A stretch of 14,156 bases of DNA from Geobacter sp. UBA2189 (lineage in GTDB: Bacteria > Desulfobacterota > Desulfuromonadia > Geobacterales > Pseudopelobacteraceae): NCBI GenBank assembly GCA_002328035.1, contig DCVL01000062.1, positions 1 through 14,156 of the forward strand, given 5' to 3'. The position numbers were made by a program, and so were the translations under genes. This document shows positions 6,497-12,834 of this stretch, piece by piece. The stretch's first letter is position 1, and every line of letters begins with the position of its first letter. The notes under the pieces are model-generated. The model was not told the DNA's origin and ran no database searches. It saw only the letters and a program-made list of their open reading frames with translations.

Positions 6497-7267
6497 TTAA
6501 AGAGTATCAGGATATATTTCACCTACATTATTGAAGGTATAGTCCGGTCTGTAAGAAAACTGTTGCGCCGTCTTTTCATTTGATACACCGGAAAGAACCA
6601 GACAGGTCTTCATGCCTGACTCCAACCCACCCAGTATGTCAGTATCCATCCTGTCACCTATCATAATCGTATCTTCCGAGTGAGCACCCAAAATCTTCTT
6701 TGCTATCGTCATCATTATAGCATTCGGTTTTCCAACAACGAAAGGGGGCTTGCCTGTCGCTTTCTCTATTGGAGCCAGCAGGCTCCCTGCTGCAGGTTCA
6801 AATCCACCCTCCACAGGATCCAGAACATCAGGGTTTGTAGCTATGAATCTGGAACCTCTACCTATAAACTCTATTGCCTTCTGCAACATTTCAAAATTAA
6901 ACTCTTTTGTTTTACCAACAACAACGTAATCCGGATTCTTTTCGGTTATTGAATAACCGATTCGGCAAAGTTCATTTACAAGCCCACTCCCCCCAACTAC
7001 AAAAGCAGTTCCTCGCTTTCTCTGAGAATCAAGAAAAAGGGCAGTCGCCATGGCAGAGGTCACAAAATTTGCATCTAAAAGTCCCTCTATCCCCATACTC
7101 TCAAGCCTTTTTCTGAGGTCGCCAGCTGTCTGTTCTGAATTGTTGGTTAAAAAAAGGAATCTGTTGCCGTTTTTCTGGAGTCTCTCAACAAAATCCCTTG
7201 CCCCGGGAATTAGTTCATTTCCACGATAAATAACACCATCAAGGTCTGACAGTACGTTTTTTTTCAT
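6497..7267 (-). CDS. HAD-superfamily phosphatase, NagD/AraL type
   Basis: This 256-residue enzyme has all HAD motifs: motif I LSDLDGVIYRG with nucleophile Asp8 and acid Asp10, motif II FLTNNS (Thr41), motif III VGKPN (Lys180) and motif IV GDRMDTDI (Asp205, Asp208 or Asp210 for Mg2+). The long insertion between motifs II and III, including IATNPD (142-147), is the C2 cap typical of NagD, AraL and phosphoglycolate phosphatase-like members. It dephosphorylates a small phosphate ester in the cytoplasm. Because it directly precedes an AraM-type dehydrogenase, a glycerol phosphate or other sugar phosphate is a plausible substrate, but that is inference. The start ATG follows a GGGGGG run as ribosome binding site. 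The terminator-like hairpin upstream suggests its own promoter or read-through from the DUF3467-like gene. Confidence 0.9.
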   Translation of the reverse strand: MKKNVLSDLDGVIYRGNELIPGARDFVERLQKNGNRFLFLTNNSEQTAGDLRKRLESMGIEGLLDANFVTSAMATALFLDSQRKRGTAFVVGGSGLVNELCRIGYSITEKNPDYVVVGKTKEFNFEMLQKAIEFIGRGSRFIATNPDVLDPVEGGFEPAAGSLLAPIEKATGKPPFVVGKPNAIMMTIAKKILGAHSEDTIMIGDRMDTDILGGLESGMKTCLVLSGVSNEKTAQQFSYRPDYTFNNVGEIYPDTL

Positions 7268-7313
7268 TTACCCCCCGGTTTTTTCAGGCCACAGATATCA
7301 TCTGAATAAAGAC

Positions 7314-7346
7314 GACGGCTCGAAGATTATTAGTCTCCGAGCCGTC
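7314..7346 (-). terminator. Strong hairpin downstream of the DUF3467-like gene, candidate terminator
   Basis: GACGGCTCG (7314-7322) and CGAGCCGTC (7338-7346) form a perfect 9-bp GC-rich stem; after one A-C mismatch AGA/TCT extends it, leaving a 7-base loop. It starts about 30 bases after the DUF3467-like stop. On the minus strand the following bases (GTCTTTATT) are only moderately T-rich; a six-base T run lies on the other side of the stem. It may therefore terminate incompletely or protect the mRNA 3' end while allowing some read-through into the HAD gene. Confidence 0.55.
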
Positions 7347-7376
7347 AAAAAACAGAACCAGATAAACTGAGATTTA

Positions 7377-7763
7377 TTAGCCTTCCTTGGCTGTGTCCTC
7401 TGCGGCTCCCTGCATAAATTCAGCCTGAGCCTTAAGGATGGCCTGCATCTGTCCAAGCTGCTCGCCCAACCAGGAGTGTACCATTGCTGCGGTCTGGAAA
7501 TTCATGGTAACACCGGTTTCAACAAATCTGACCATGGTTCCGTTAAGATTTTTAGGGTCAGACTCAATAAGAGCACCAATACCACCCTCAGGTGTTATTT
7601 CATGGGTAATCTCTTTTGGAAGCGCCGGACGTTCCTGATAGAAATGCATAACCAGCTCGCCACGGGGGGTAAATCCTCCCTGAACACCGTTTGCATATGC
7701 TGGGTTGTAGGAGTAGTTGTAGATGTAGTTGAAATTGATCTCCGGCTTGCGTTGGTGAGTCAT
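7377..7763 (-). CDS. DUF3467-like small conserved protein
   Basis: This 128-residue protein has no signal peptide or membrane segment. Its order of segments resembles DUF3467: an Asn/Tyr-rich start (INFNYIYNYSYNPAYANGVQ), a strand with GELVMHFYQERPALPKEI, a central VRFVETGVTMNFQTAAMVHSWL and a C-terminal helix with LGEQLGQMQAILKAQAEF. DUF3467 members are small bacterial and archaeal proteins of unknown function; the family assignment is from memory of the pattern and is tentative. ATG 7763 has AGGAAGGG a few bases upstream. It is transcribed away from murI from its own promoter, and a strong hairpin follows, so it is probably monocistronic. The gene is certain, the function is not known. Confidence 0.8.
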   Translation of the reverse strand: MTHQRKPEINFNYIYNYSYNPAYANGVQGGFTPRGELVMHFYQERPALPKEITHEITPEGGIGALIESDPKNLNGTMVRFVETGVTMNFQTAAMVHSWLGEQLGQMQAILKAQAEFMQGAAEDTAKEG

Positions 7764-7810
7764 TATAGTCCCTTCCTGTATGGCTTAATGTATTACTACA
7801 GAGGTTTGTC

Positions 7811-7840
7811 TGTATATCACGCTTGTAAACTCTCTTGCAA
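7811..7840 (-). promoter_or_regulatory. Candidate sigma70-like promoter for the DUF3467-like gene
   Basis: On the minus strand TTGCAA (7835-7840) is followed after 18 bp by TATACA (7811-7816), with a TG one base upstream of the -10. Expected transcription start is near 7804, about 40 bases before the ATG at 7763. Confidence 0.45.
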
Positions 7841-7872
7841 GCCTGCAGATTTAAAGGTGCCAAGTAAATGCC

Positions 7873-7903
7873 TTGCCTATAATTAAAAAACTATATATAT
7901 AAT
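7873..7903 (+). promoter_or_regulatory. Candidate promoter for the murI operon
   Basis: A perfect TATAAT (7898-7903) follows TTGCCT (7873-7878) at a slightly long spacing of 19 bp. A second perfect TATAAT lies at 7878-7883 but lacks a good -35. The first would start transcription near 7910, about 25 bases before the GTG start. The region is very AT-rich, so chance matches are possible. Confidence 0.4.
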
Positions 7904-7919
7904 TTAGTCCAGTGAATAC

Positions 7920-7925
7920 AGGAGG
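7920..7925 (+). promoter_or_regulatory. Ribosome binding site that decides the murI start
   Basis: AGGAGG is a full Shine-Dalgarno sequence. It directly abuts an ATG at 7926, which is too close to be used efficiently, but lies 9 bases before an in-frame GTG at 7935. The GTG is therefore the likelier start and gives the usual MurI N-terminus. Confidence 0.65.
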
Positions 7926-7934
7926 ATGATACAG

Positions 7935-8762
7935 GTGTCCTGGCAGGCGATCGGTATATTTGATTCTGGTGTTGGTGGCTTAACCGTTTTGCGTGAACTC
8001 GCAAGGACGGTTCCCCAGGAAGATACCATCTATTTTGGAGATACAGCCAGGGTTCCATATGGCACAAAATCACCTGACACTGTTGTCCGTTACTCTCAGG
8101 AAATTGCCTCATTTCTTATAAAACTGGACATCAAACTTCTGGTTGTCGCCTGTAATACTGCTTCAGCCGTTGCACTTCCAATGCTGAGGCGCTCACTCCC
8201 CGTTCCCGTTGTAGGGGTGATTGAGCCAGGTGCAAAAAAGGCTGTAGAGGCAACCAGAAGCGGCATTGTAGGAGTAATAGGCACCAGTGGCACCATCCGG
8301 AGCAGTGCTTATTCAAGAGCCATAAAAAAGCTTAATCCTTCAGTCTCTGTTATTGCACGCCCGTGTCCGCTCTTTGTCCCGCTTGCTGAAGAAGGCTGGA
8401 TTGACAATGAAATTGCCAGAATGACAGCCCGCCTGTACCTGGAAGAACTACAGAAAGCCGGAGTAGACACACTGGTGCTTGGCTGCACCCATTACCCTCT
8501 TCTCAAAAAGGTTATAGCTGAAGTTATGGGTTCAGGGGTTACGCTAGTTGATTCGGCTGAGGAGACTGCCCGAACTGTAGCTGACATACTAAAACAGAAG
8601 AAACTGCTTCGTCCAGAGGCAGAACAGGGTAATCACCACTACTACGTTACCGATGTACCCGCCGGATTCATTAGGGTTGGAAACCGTTTTCTGGGGGGGA
8701 AGCTTGGGGATGTCTATCAGGTATCGCTTGAAGACTGCCGTATTGAAACAGAGAAGGACTGA
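7935..8762 (+). CDS. murI: Glutamate racemase
   Basis: This 275-residue cytoplasmic enzyme converts L-glutamate to D-glutamate for peptidoglycan. Clear family motifs: IGIFDSGVGGLTVL (Asp10, Ser11), GDTARVPYGTKSP near residue 36, VACNTASAVALP with the first catalytic Cys73, and LGCTHYPLL with the second catalytic Cys184. Length is normal. The start is assigned to GTG 7935 from Shine-Dalgarno spacing; ATG 7926 would add three residues. The stop TGA overlaps the ATG of the GerMN gene by one base (TGATG), so the genes are co-translated. The partner genes hint at a wall-building operon. Confidence 0.96.
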   Translation: MSWQAIGIFDSGVGGLTVLRELARTVPQEDTIYFGDTARVPYGTKSPDTVVRYSQEIASFLIKLDIKLLVVACNTASAVALPMLRRSLPVPVVGVIEPGAKKAVEATRSGIVGVIGTSGTIRSSAYSRAIKKLNPSVSVIARPCPLFVPLAEEGWIDNEIARMTARLYLEELQKAGVDTLVLGCTHYPLLKKVIAEVMGSGVTLVDSAEETARTVADILKQKKLLRPEAEQGNHHYYVTDVPAGFIRVGNRFLGGKLGDVYQVSLEDCRIETEKD

Positions 8763-9367
8763 TGTCTACAACGCAGAAACGCCGAATAGGCGCAGACATA
8801 TTGCTACCTTTTATACTGATTGCACTGGTCTTTGGTTGCCTGTTCTGGCAGAAATATTATGAGGCTAGGCAGATATCTGACATTCCGGCAAAAAAAAATG
8901 GAGAACTGTCCACCAGAAAAATACTTTTGTTTTTTGCGGATGAATACTCCAATCTCGCAAGAGAGGCTAGGGAAATAGAAGCGACAGGGGATCGGGCCGT
9001 TTTTGCAAGGGCTGTTCTTGATGAACTTTTTAGTGGCCCTGTAGGAGATCTGGATCCTGTTGTTCCAGAATGGACAGATATTAATCATGTAAGGATTGAG
9101 AATGATACCGCAGTAGTTGATCTAGGCAAAGATTTTTCAGAGTCCCTTCCTTCCGGAAGCTCATCTGAAATGCTTGCTGTTTATGCAGTTGTAAACACTA
9201 TTTGCATCAACATACCTGATATACGCCATGTAAAAATAACACTGGATGGCAATCAGAATTCACATCTTCGCCATCTTGATCTGTCCGGGTTGCTGGAACC
9301 TGATTATTCTCTTGAAAAACAGCCTGCCGTTCAAGATCAGCAGGAGCTAAAACAGGGGATGCAATAA
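8762..9367 (+). CDS. Membrane-anchored GerMN domain protein
   Basis: This 201-residue protein has a short basic N-terminus, one membrane segment (about residues 11-29) and an extracytoplasmic GerMN domain (about 52-175). Domain marks are ARAVLDELFSGP near 82, VRIENDTAVVDLGKDFSESL near 110, SSEMLAVYAVVNTI, and IPDIRHVKITLDGNQ. GerMN was named from Bacillus germination protein GerM but also occurs in non-sporulating bacteria, often next to cell-wall genes; it may bind peptidoglycan. VFGC at 23-26 is a poor lipobox (Phe before Gly), so a transmembrane anchor is preferred over lipidation. It overlaps murI (TGATG) and the next gene (TAATG) by one base each. Its exact role is unknown. Confidence 0.85.
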   Translation: MSTTQKRRIGADILLPFILIALVFGCLFWQKYYEARQISDIPAKKNGELSTRKILLFFADEYSNLAREAREIEATGDRAVFARAVLDELFSGPVGDLDPVVPEWTDINHVRIENDTAVVDLGKDFSESLPSGSSSEMLAVYAVVNTICINIPDIRHVKITLDGNQNSHLRHLDLSGLLEPDYSLEKQPAVQDQQELKQGMQ

Positions 9368-9894
9368 TGCTATTGGGATATAATCACAACATTCCTTACA
9401 AAGGCTCCGTTTTCCATATCCAGACGGAGGATAGCGGAGTAAAGAACCCTCATATAATAACCCTGCTCTACCGTGAAGGGGTTATTCTATGCTCACAAAA
9501 AATCAGCTACAAGGATATCATAAAGATTGACAACCTTGAGTCTGTTGTTGAAGACCTGATGAAAGAGCAGCACAAAGATATGCTGCGTCGTCTTAAAAAC
9601 GGGGAATTTGATGAAAAGGCCTTCGGCGTAGCAGCTCAACAGACCGTCGAAGAGAAAGAAGAAAAGATAAAAGAGACAAAGTCTACAGTTGCAGCCACTG
9701 AAACGCCAGCACCCAAAACAACAAAAGAACCGGAGAGCTCCGGCATAGGGCTGTTATTTCAGGAGACAGTCCAAAAATCTGACCTCAAAACGCCTGATTC
9801 AGCCCAAAGTTCCAAAGAAGCACCAAAAAAACAGCCAGCTGCAAGCCTTGATGACGCCATACTCAATTTTTTTGGCGCTTCCCCACAAAAGTAA
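9367..9894 (+). CDS. Conserved protein of unknown function with YNHN/FHIQTEDSG domain and disordered tail
   Basis: I recognise the N-terminal pattern (LLGYNHNIPYKGSVFHIQTE then DSG) as recurring in deltaproteobacteria, but know no function for it. Residues 1-65 look like a compact alpha/beta fold, 66-105 are helical and charged, and 106-160 are rich in Thr, Pro, Lys, Glu and Ser and probably disordered. Two short hydrophobic patches stand out in the tail: GIGLLFQETV (126-135) and LDDAILNFFG at the C-terminus (161-170), which look like docking motifs. There is no signal peptide or membrane segment, so it is probably cytoplasmic, in contrast to its GerMN partner. Its ATG overlaps the GerMN stop (TAATG), making it the last gene of the murI operon. 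It ends 14 bases from the convergent flavoprotein gene. Confidence 0.8.
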   Translation: MLLGYNHNIPYKGSVFHIQTEDSGVKNPHIITLLYREGVILCSQKISYKDIIKIDNLESVVEDLMKEQHKDMLRRLKNGEFDEKAFGVAAQQTVEEKEEKIKETKSTVAATETPAPKTTKEPESSGIGLLFQETVQKSDLKTPDSAQSSKEAPKKQPAASLDDAILNFFGASPQK

Positions 9895-9908
9895 CAGTCA
9901 GGTTGCTG

Positions 9909-10487
9909 TTATTGACCATCAAGCTTCTTCAGCAGCCAAGCCATGTTAACCCCCAGGTCACGCATGGTCTTCAACCCTTCTTCATCAGCATCAACATCAC
10001 CGATATTCCTTCCAACCCCTATATTCCAGTAGCTTGATCCGACAACTATCATCTGTGATATGGTGAAAAAGTGATTTATGGTGTCAAAGACATGGATTGC
10101 TCCGCCACGGCGTGCAGCAACTACCCCCGCCCCCACCTTGCGTTTCAGGATATCTCCATTTGCCCTGGCAACCATTCCACAACGATCTATCAGAGCCTTT
10201 GCCTCAGGCGTAATGCCTGCAAAGTAGGTTGGTGAGCCAATGATGATGCCATCAGCATTATGCATTTTCTCAAGGCATTCATTTGCAATATCGTTATTAA
10301 CAACACAACGGCAATCCTTGTTGGCAAAACATTTGTAACAGGCGATACAACCCTGAATACGACTACCTGCAAGCTGCAGCAGCTCTGTCTCAATACCTTC
10401 ATTTTCCAACTCTTCAAAGGTGTATCTGATTAACTTCGCAGTATTGCCATCCTTGCGTGCGCTACCGTTAAAAGCGATTACCTTCAT
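9909..10487 (-). CDS. Iron-sulfur flavoprotein (flavodoxin-fold NAD(P)H/FMN oxidoreductase family)
   Basis: This 192-residue protein has a flavodoxin-like fold. The phosphate-binding loop for FMN is NGSARKDGNTAKL (7-19) and a second flavin loop is GSPTYFAG. Between them lies a compact cysteine motif: Cys47-x2-Cys50-x2-Cys53-x5-Cys59, with an extra Cys61. This is the [4Fe-4S] motif of the archaeal iron-sulfur flavoprotein (ISF), and as I recall even the residue numbers agree with the Methanosarcina enzyme. ISFs handle oxygen or peroxide reduction or ferredoxin-linked electron transfer in anaerobes. A frame start six codons upstream (10505) lacks a ribosome binding site, while ATG 10487 has GGAG seven bases before it. 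It is last in the UPF0158/AI-2E operon, 36 bases after the permease. WrbA-like quinone reductase is the alternative. Confidence 0.85.
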   Translation of the reverse strand: MKVIAFNGSARKDGNTAKLIRYTFEELENEGIETELLQLAGSRIQGCIACYKCFANKDCRCVVNNDIANECLEKMHNADGIIIGSPTYFAGITPEAKALIDRCGMVARANGDILKRKVGAGVVAARRGGAIHVFDTINHFFTISQMIVVGSSYWNIGVGRNIGDVDADEEGLKTMRDLGVNMAWLLKKLDGQ

Positions 10488-10523
10488 TTCATTTCTCCAG
10501 GTCATGTTGAAAACAGATTTAGA

Positions 10524-11600
10524 TTAAGGCTCGTTTTCAGGATTTGCAAAATCCCCCTTCAGCCAGTGCTGCGAAGCTATCTTGAATGCAGCAGTAATCG
10601 GCAACGCCAGCAGTATCCCCCAAAAACCCATAAGCTCTCCAAATGCCATAACCATTATGATGGTCAGAAGCGGATTCAGATTCATGGACTGTTTAAACAC
10701 AAGGGGTTTAACAAGATATCCTTCCAGGAAATAGATTATTGAGAAAGCAGCCAGAACCTTGACAATGATCGCCCCGGTGCCATAACAGAGCCAGGCAAAA
10801 AGCAACGGTGGAATCATGGCAATGATTACGCCAATAAATGGAAGGATAGAGGCAATACCTGCAAAAATACCACACAGGAATGGATGCGGAATGCCAAGCA
10901 ACAGCAGCGCAGGAACAGTAGCAACAGCCACCATTATTGAAACCATAACCTGACCACGGAGATAACCGCCAATACTTCCGTCAATTTCACGTCCCATCTT
11001 GAGAATCAGCTCTCTCCGGGTACCAGGTATCCATACCTCAGCCGTATCCATAATCTTCTGCTTGTAGTTAAGCATAAAAAATACAAGGATAGGGGCAAGC
11101 ACAAGGTTAAAGACATTGAAAAACATCTTGCCGGCAAATCCATATACCCATACACCGGCTTTTTCAGCCATACTGTCAACATTACCAAGAACGGTATCCA
11201 TCAACCAACTTATCTCAGCCGAGCCGTAGTGGTTTGGTATGCTACTCTGCCAAGAGACAAGAGCTCCCTTTATTTTCTGTATATGCTGAGGCAGGTTATG
11301 CAAAAAACTGTTCCAGCTGATGGTGAGCATAGGCAGAAGGAACATTACTGTAAAGACGGAGACAATACCTAGTATTACATACAAAAAAGTCAATGCATGA
11401 ATACGCTTTAATCCCCGTTTCTCCAGCTTCATAACCAAAGGATCAAGTAGATAAGCGATTACATATGAGAGTAAAAAACAGGATAGTGTGTGGCGAAGTG
11501 CATATCCTGAAAGAATCAGTGCCCCAACTGTCATTATGGCAGCAATCAGTCCAAGATAGCCTGATGGATGCTGATTTTTAAAGGATTGCAAGGGAGACAT
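10524..11600 (-). CDS. AI-2E family transporter (TqsA/PerM-like permease)
   Basis: This 358-residue inner-membrane protein has about eight hydrophobic segments in the pattern of the AI-2E exporter family: two near the N-terminus (about 15-55), one at about 66-92, then a hydrophilic stretch with amphipathic helices (about 95-155) and a cluster of segments from about 155 to the end. Family motifs include GGYLRGQVMVSIMVAV, GIASILPFIGVIIAMIP, and near the end LNPLLTIIMVMAFGELMGF followed by WGILLALPITAAFKI. Members export diverse solutes; autoinducer-2 is only one proposed substrate and some are Na+/H+ antiporters, so the substrate is not assigned. ATG 11600 has GAAGG seven bases upstream and follows the UPF0158 stop by 10 bases. 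Confidence 0.92.
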   Translation of the reverse strand: MSPLQSFKNQHPSGYLGLIAAIMTVGALILSGYALRHTLSCFLLSYVIAYLLDPLVMKLEKRGLKRIHALTFLYVILGIVSVFTVMFLLPMLTISWNSFLHNLPQHIQKIKGALVSWQSSIPNHYGSAEISWLMDTVLGNVDSMAEKAGVWVYGFAGKMFFNVFNLVLAPILVFFMLNYKQKIMDTAEVWIPGTRRELILKMGREIDGSIGGYLRGQVMVSIMVAVATVPALLLLGIPHPFLCGIFAGIASILPFIGVIIAMIPPLLFAWLCYGTGAIIVKVLAAFSIIYFLEGYLVKPLVFKQSMNLNPLLTIIMVMAFGELMGFWGILLALPITAAFKIASQHWLKGDFANPENEP

Positions 11601-11610
11601 AAAAGAACCT

Positions 11611-12051
11611 TCAGTTAACAGCTTTTAGGGATGTGCTAAAAGAGAAAAGATTATTCTCTTCCATCCAGACCTTGACCCTGTTGCTTAAAAAACTATCTCT
11701 AAGTTCTGCCAGCTGACTCTCTTCTTCCGGGAAAAATGATAATATATCGGAAGGGTTAGCGTATGGAGGACGACCTGATAAGGCCTGATCTAAAAGCACT
11801 TTCAATTCCTGATCAGCCTGATTTTCCATAAAACCGGAAAGCAACTTGCGTTCAGCCGCAGTATCAAGCACAGGGATCTCCAAAAAACGCTCTAGATGCT
11901 GTTCAATACTTTCCCAAAAACTGTCTTCCAGATCTGCCCGCACAAAGAATATCTCACCGGTCATCTTGTCGAAAAAATAGACCCTGTCCTGTTCCATATT
12001 TGAAAAAGCCTTCAGCAGCTCATCCCACGCAATGGCCACGCTATGTATCAT
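11611..12051 (-). CDS. UPF0158 family protein
   Basis: This 146-residue protein matches the UPF0158 pattern: an N-terminal VAIAWDELLKAFSNM, a Tyr/Asp segment RVYFFDKMTGEIFFV (compare YYLDxxTGEV), a central EIPVLDTAAERKLLSGFM, and a C-terminal ELRDSFLSNRVKVWMEENNL (compare FR...A..WLxE). The usual G-x-GAFRRFKD core is changed here to GRPPYANPSDIL. Function is unknown; no membrane segment or signal peptide is seen. ATG 12051 has AGGAG seven bases upstream. It heads the minus-strand operon with the AI-2E permease and the flavoprotein and is divergent from lpxH, with only 66 bases between the starts. Confidence 0.8.
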   Translation of the reverse strand: MIHSVAIAWDELLKAFSNMEQDRVYFFDKMTGEIFFVRADLEDSFWESIEQHLERFLEIPVLDTAAERKLLSGFMENQADQELKVLLDQALSGRPPYANPSDILSFFPEEESQLAELRDSFLSNRVKVWMEENNLFSFSTSLKAVN

Positions 12052-12078
12052 TTTTTGCTCCTGTTATTATCATCTATA

Positions 12079-12107
12079 TTGACAGTTGAGTCCTGTAACG
12101 GCACAAT
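12079..12107 (+). promoter_or_regulatory. Candidate sigma70-like promoter for lpxH, close to its start codon
   Basis: A perfect TTGACA (12079-12084) is followed after 17 bp by CACAAT (12102-12107, 4 of 6). Expected transcription start is about 12114, only some four bases before the lpxH ATG at 12118. That would leave almost no leader and agrees with the absence of a Shine-Dalgarno sequence. Confidence 0.5.
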
Positions 12108-12117
12108 CTGCTACATC

Positions 12118-12834
12118 ATGCGCACAATATTTCTTGCCGATGCCCATCTCCACAATCCGGAAGATAAAAACTACCGGCTTCTGCTTGATTTCATAAGATC
12201 CCTTAAAGGTACAACTGATATTCTCTGTATACTTGGGGATCTGTTTGACTTCCGTATCGGATTGCCCAACCTTGACTTTCCTGAACAAGAACCTCTGCTT
12301 AAAGCCCTGGAAGAGCTACACAGCTCAGGAACCCGCCTTATATACCTTGAAGGCAATCACGACTTCAAGCTGGGCAATGCCCTGGCTGAAAGGCTGGGAG
12401 CCGAGATTTATCCAGAACCCGTCACTCTTGAGATTCAGGGGCAAAAGATTTTTCTGTGCCATGGAGACCTGATAAACAGCTCTGATTGGCGCTATCGCCT
12501 CTTATACAGGATTCTGCGACACAATATCGTATTTAAAACAGGCAAACTTTTGCCGGCAACTATTATAAATGGATTAAGGCGACGATTACAGCGCTCAAGT
12601 AAAGGACGATATCGACAGGATCGCTCAAGATGGGATTATCCCGAGATGATCCGGTTATATGCCGGTTCTATCAGCAAACAAGGTTGCAATGCAATGGTTC
12701 TTGGTCATTTTCACCTCCCGTTTATTGAAAACAAGGATGGATTTACTCTCATTTCCCTCGGCGACTGGATCAGCCAATTCTCATATTCAGAGCTTGTTGA
12801 CGGCAAATTCAGTCTGCTCATCTATCCTGCCTGA
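12118..12834 (+). CDS. lpxH: LpxH-type UDP-2,3-diacylglucosamine diphosphatase (metallophosphoesterase)
   Basis: This 238-residue calcineurin-like phosphoesterase should hydrolyse UDP-2,3-diacylglucosamine to lipid X in lipid A synthesis at the inner membrane. Metal-binding motifs are complete: Asp8-x-His10 (LADAHLH), GDLFDF (Asp41), GNHD (Asn80, His81), CHGDL (His115) and GHFH (His197, His199). The basic central region (GLRRRLQRSSKGRYRQDRSRWD) fits membrane-lipid contact. GNHD differs from GNRD of E. coli LpxH, so this may belong to an LpxH2-like branch or another diphosphatase. An in-frame ATG at 12043 would add 25 hydrophobic residues, overlap the divergent gene and include the promoter, so 12118 is preferred. 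The 3' end overlaps the convergent transpeptidase gene by 17 bases. Confidence 0.85.
   Translation: MRTIFLADAHLHNPEDKNYRLLLDFIRSLKGTTDILCILGDLFDFRIGLPNLDFPEQEPLLKALEELHSSGTRLIYLEGNHDFKLGNALAERLGAEIYPEPVTLEIQGQKIFLCHGDLINSSDWRYRLLYRILRHNIVFKTGKLLPATIINGLRRRLQRSSKGRYRQDRSRWDYPEMIRLYAGSISKQGCNAMVLGHFHLPFIENKDGFTLISLGDWISQFSYSELVDGKFSLLIYPA

Noticed and set aside
8831..8842. Lipobox-like VFGC in the GerMN protein
   Set aside because: Phe at the position before Gly does not fit the lipobox, and the segment reads better as a plain transmembrane anchor.
9892..9911. Palindrome TAACAG...CTGTTA containing both convergent stop codons, as a two-way terminator
   Set aside because: The stem is only 6 bp and AT-rich and no T run follows on either strand.
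10488..10505. Start six codons upstream for the iron-sulfur flavoprotein
   Set aside because: No ribosome binding site precedes it, while the inner ATG has GGAG at good spacing and gives the standard flavodoxin-fold beginning MKVIAFNGSAR.
12043..12117. Signal-peptide-like N-terminal extension of lpxH
   Set aside because: It overlaps the start of the divergent UPF0158 gene and contains the -35/-10 promoter; LpxH enzymes are not secreted.
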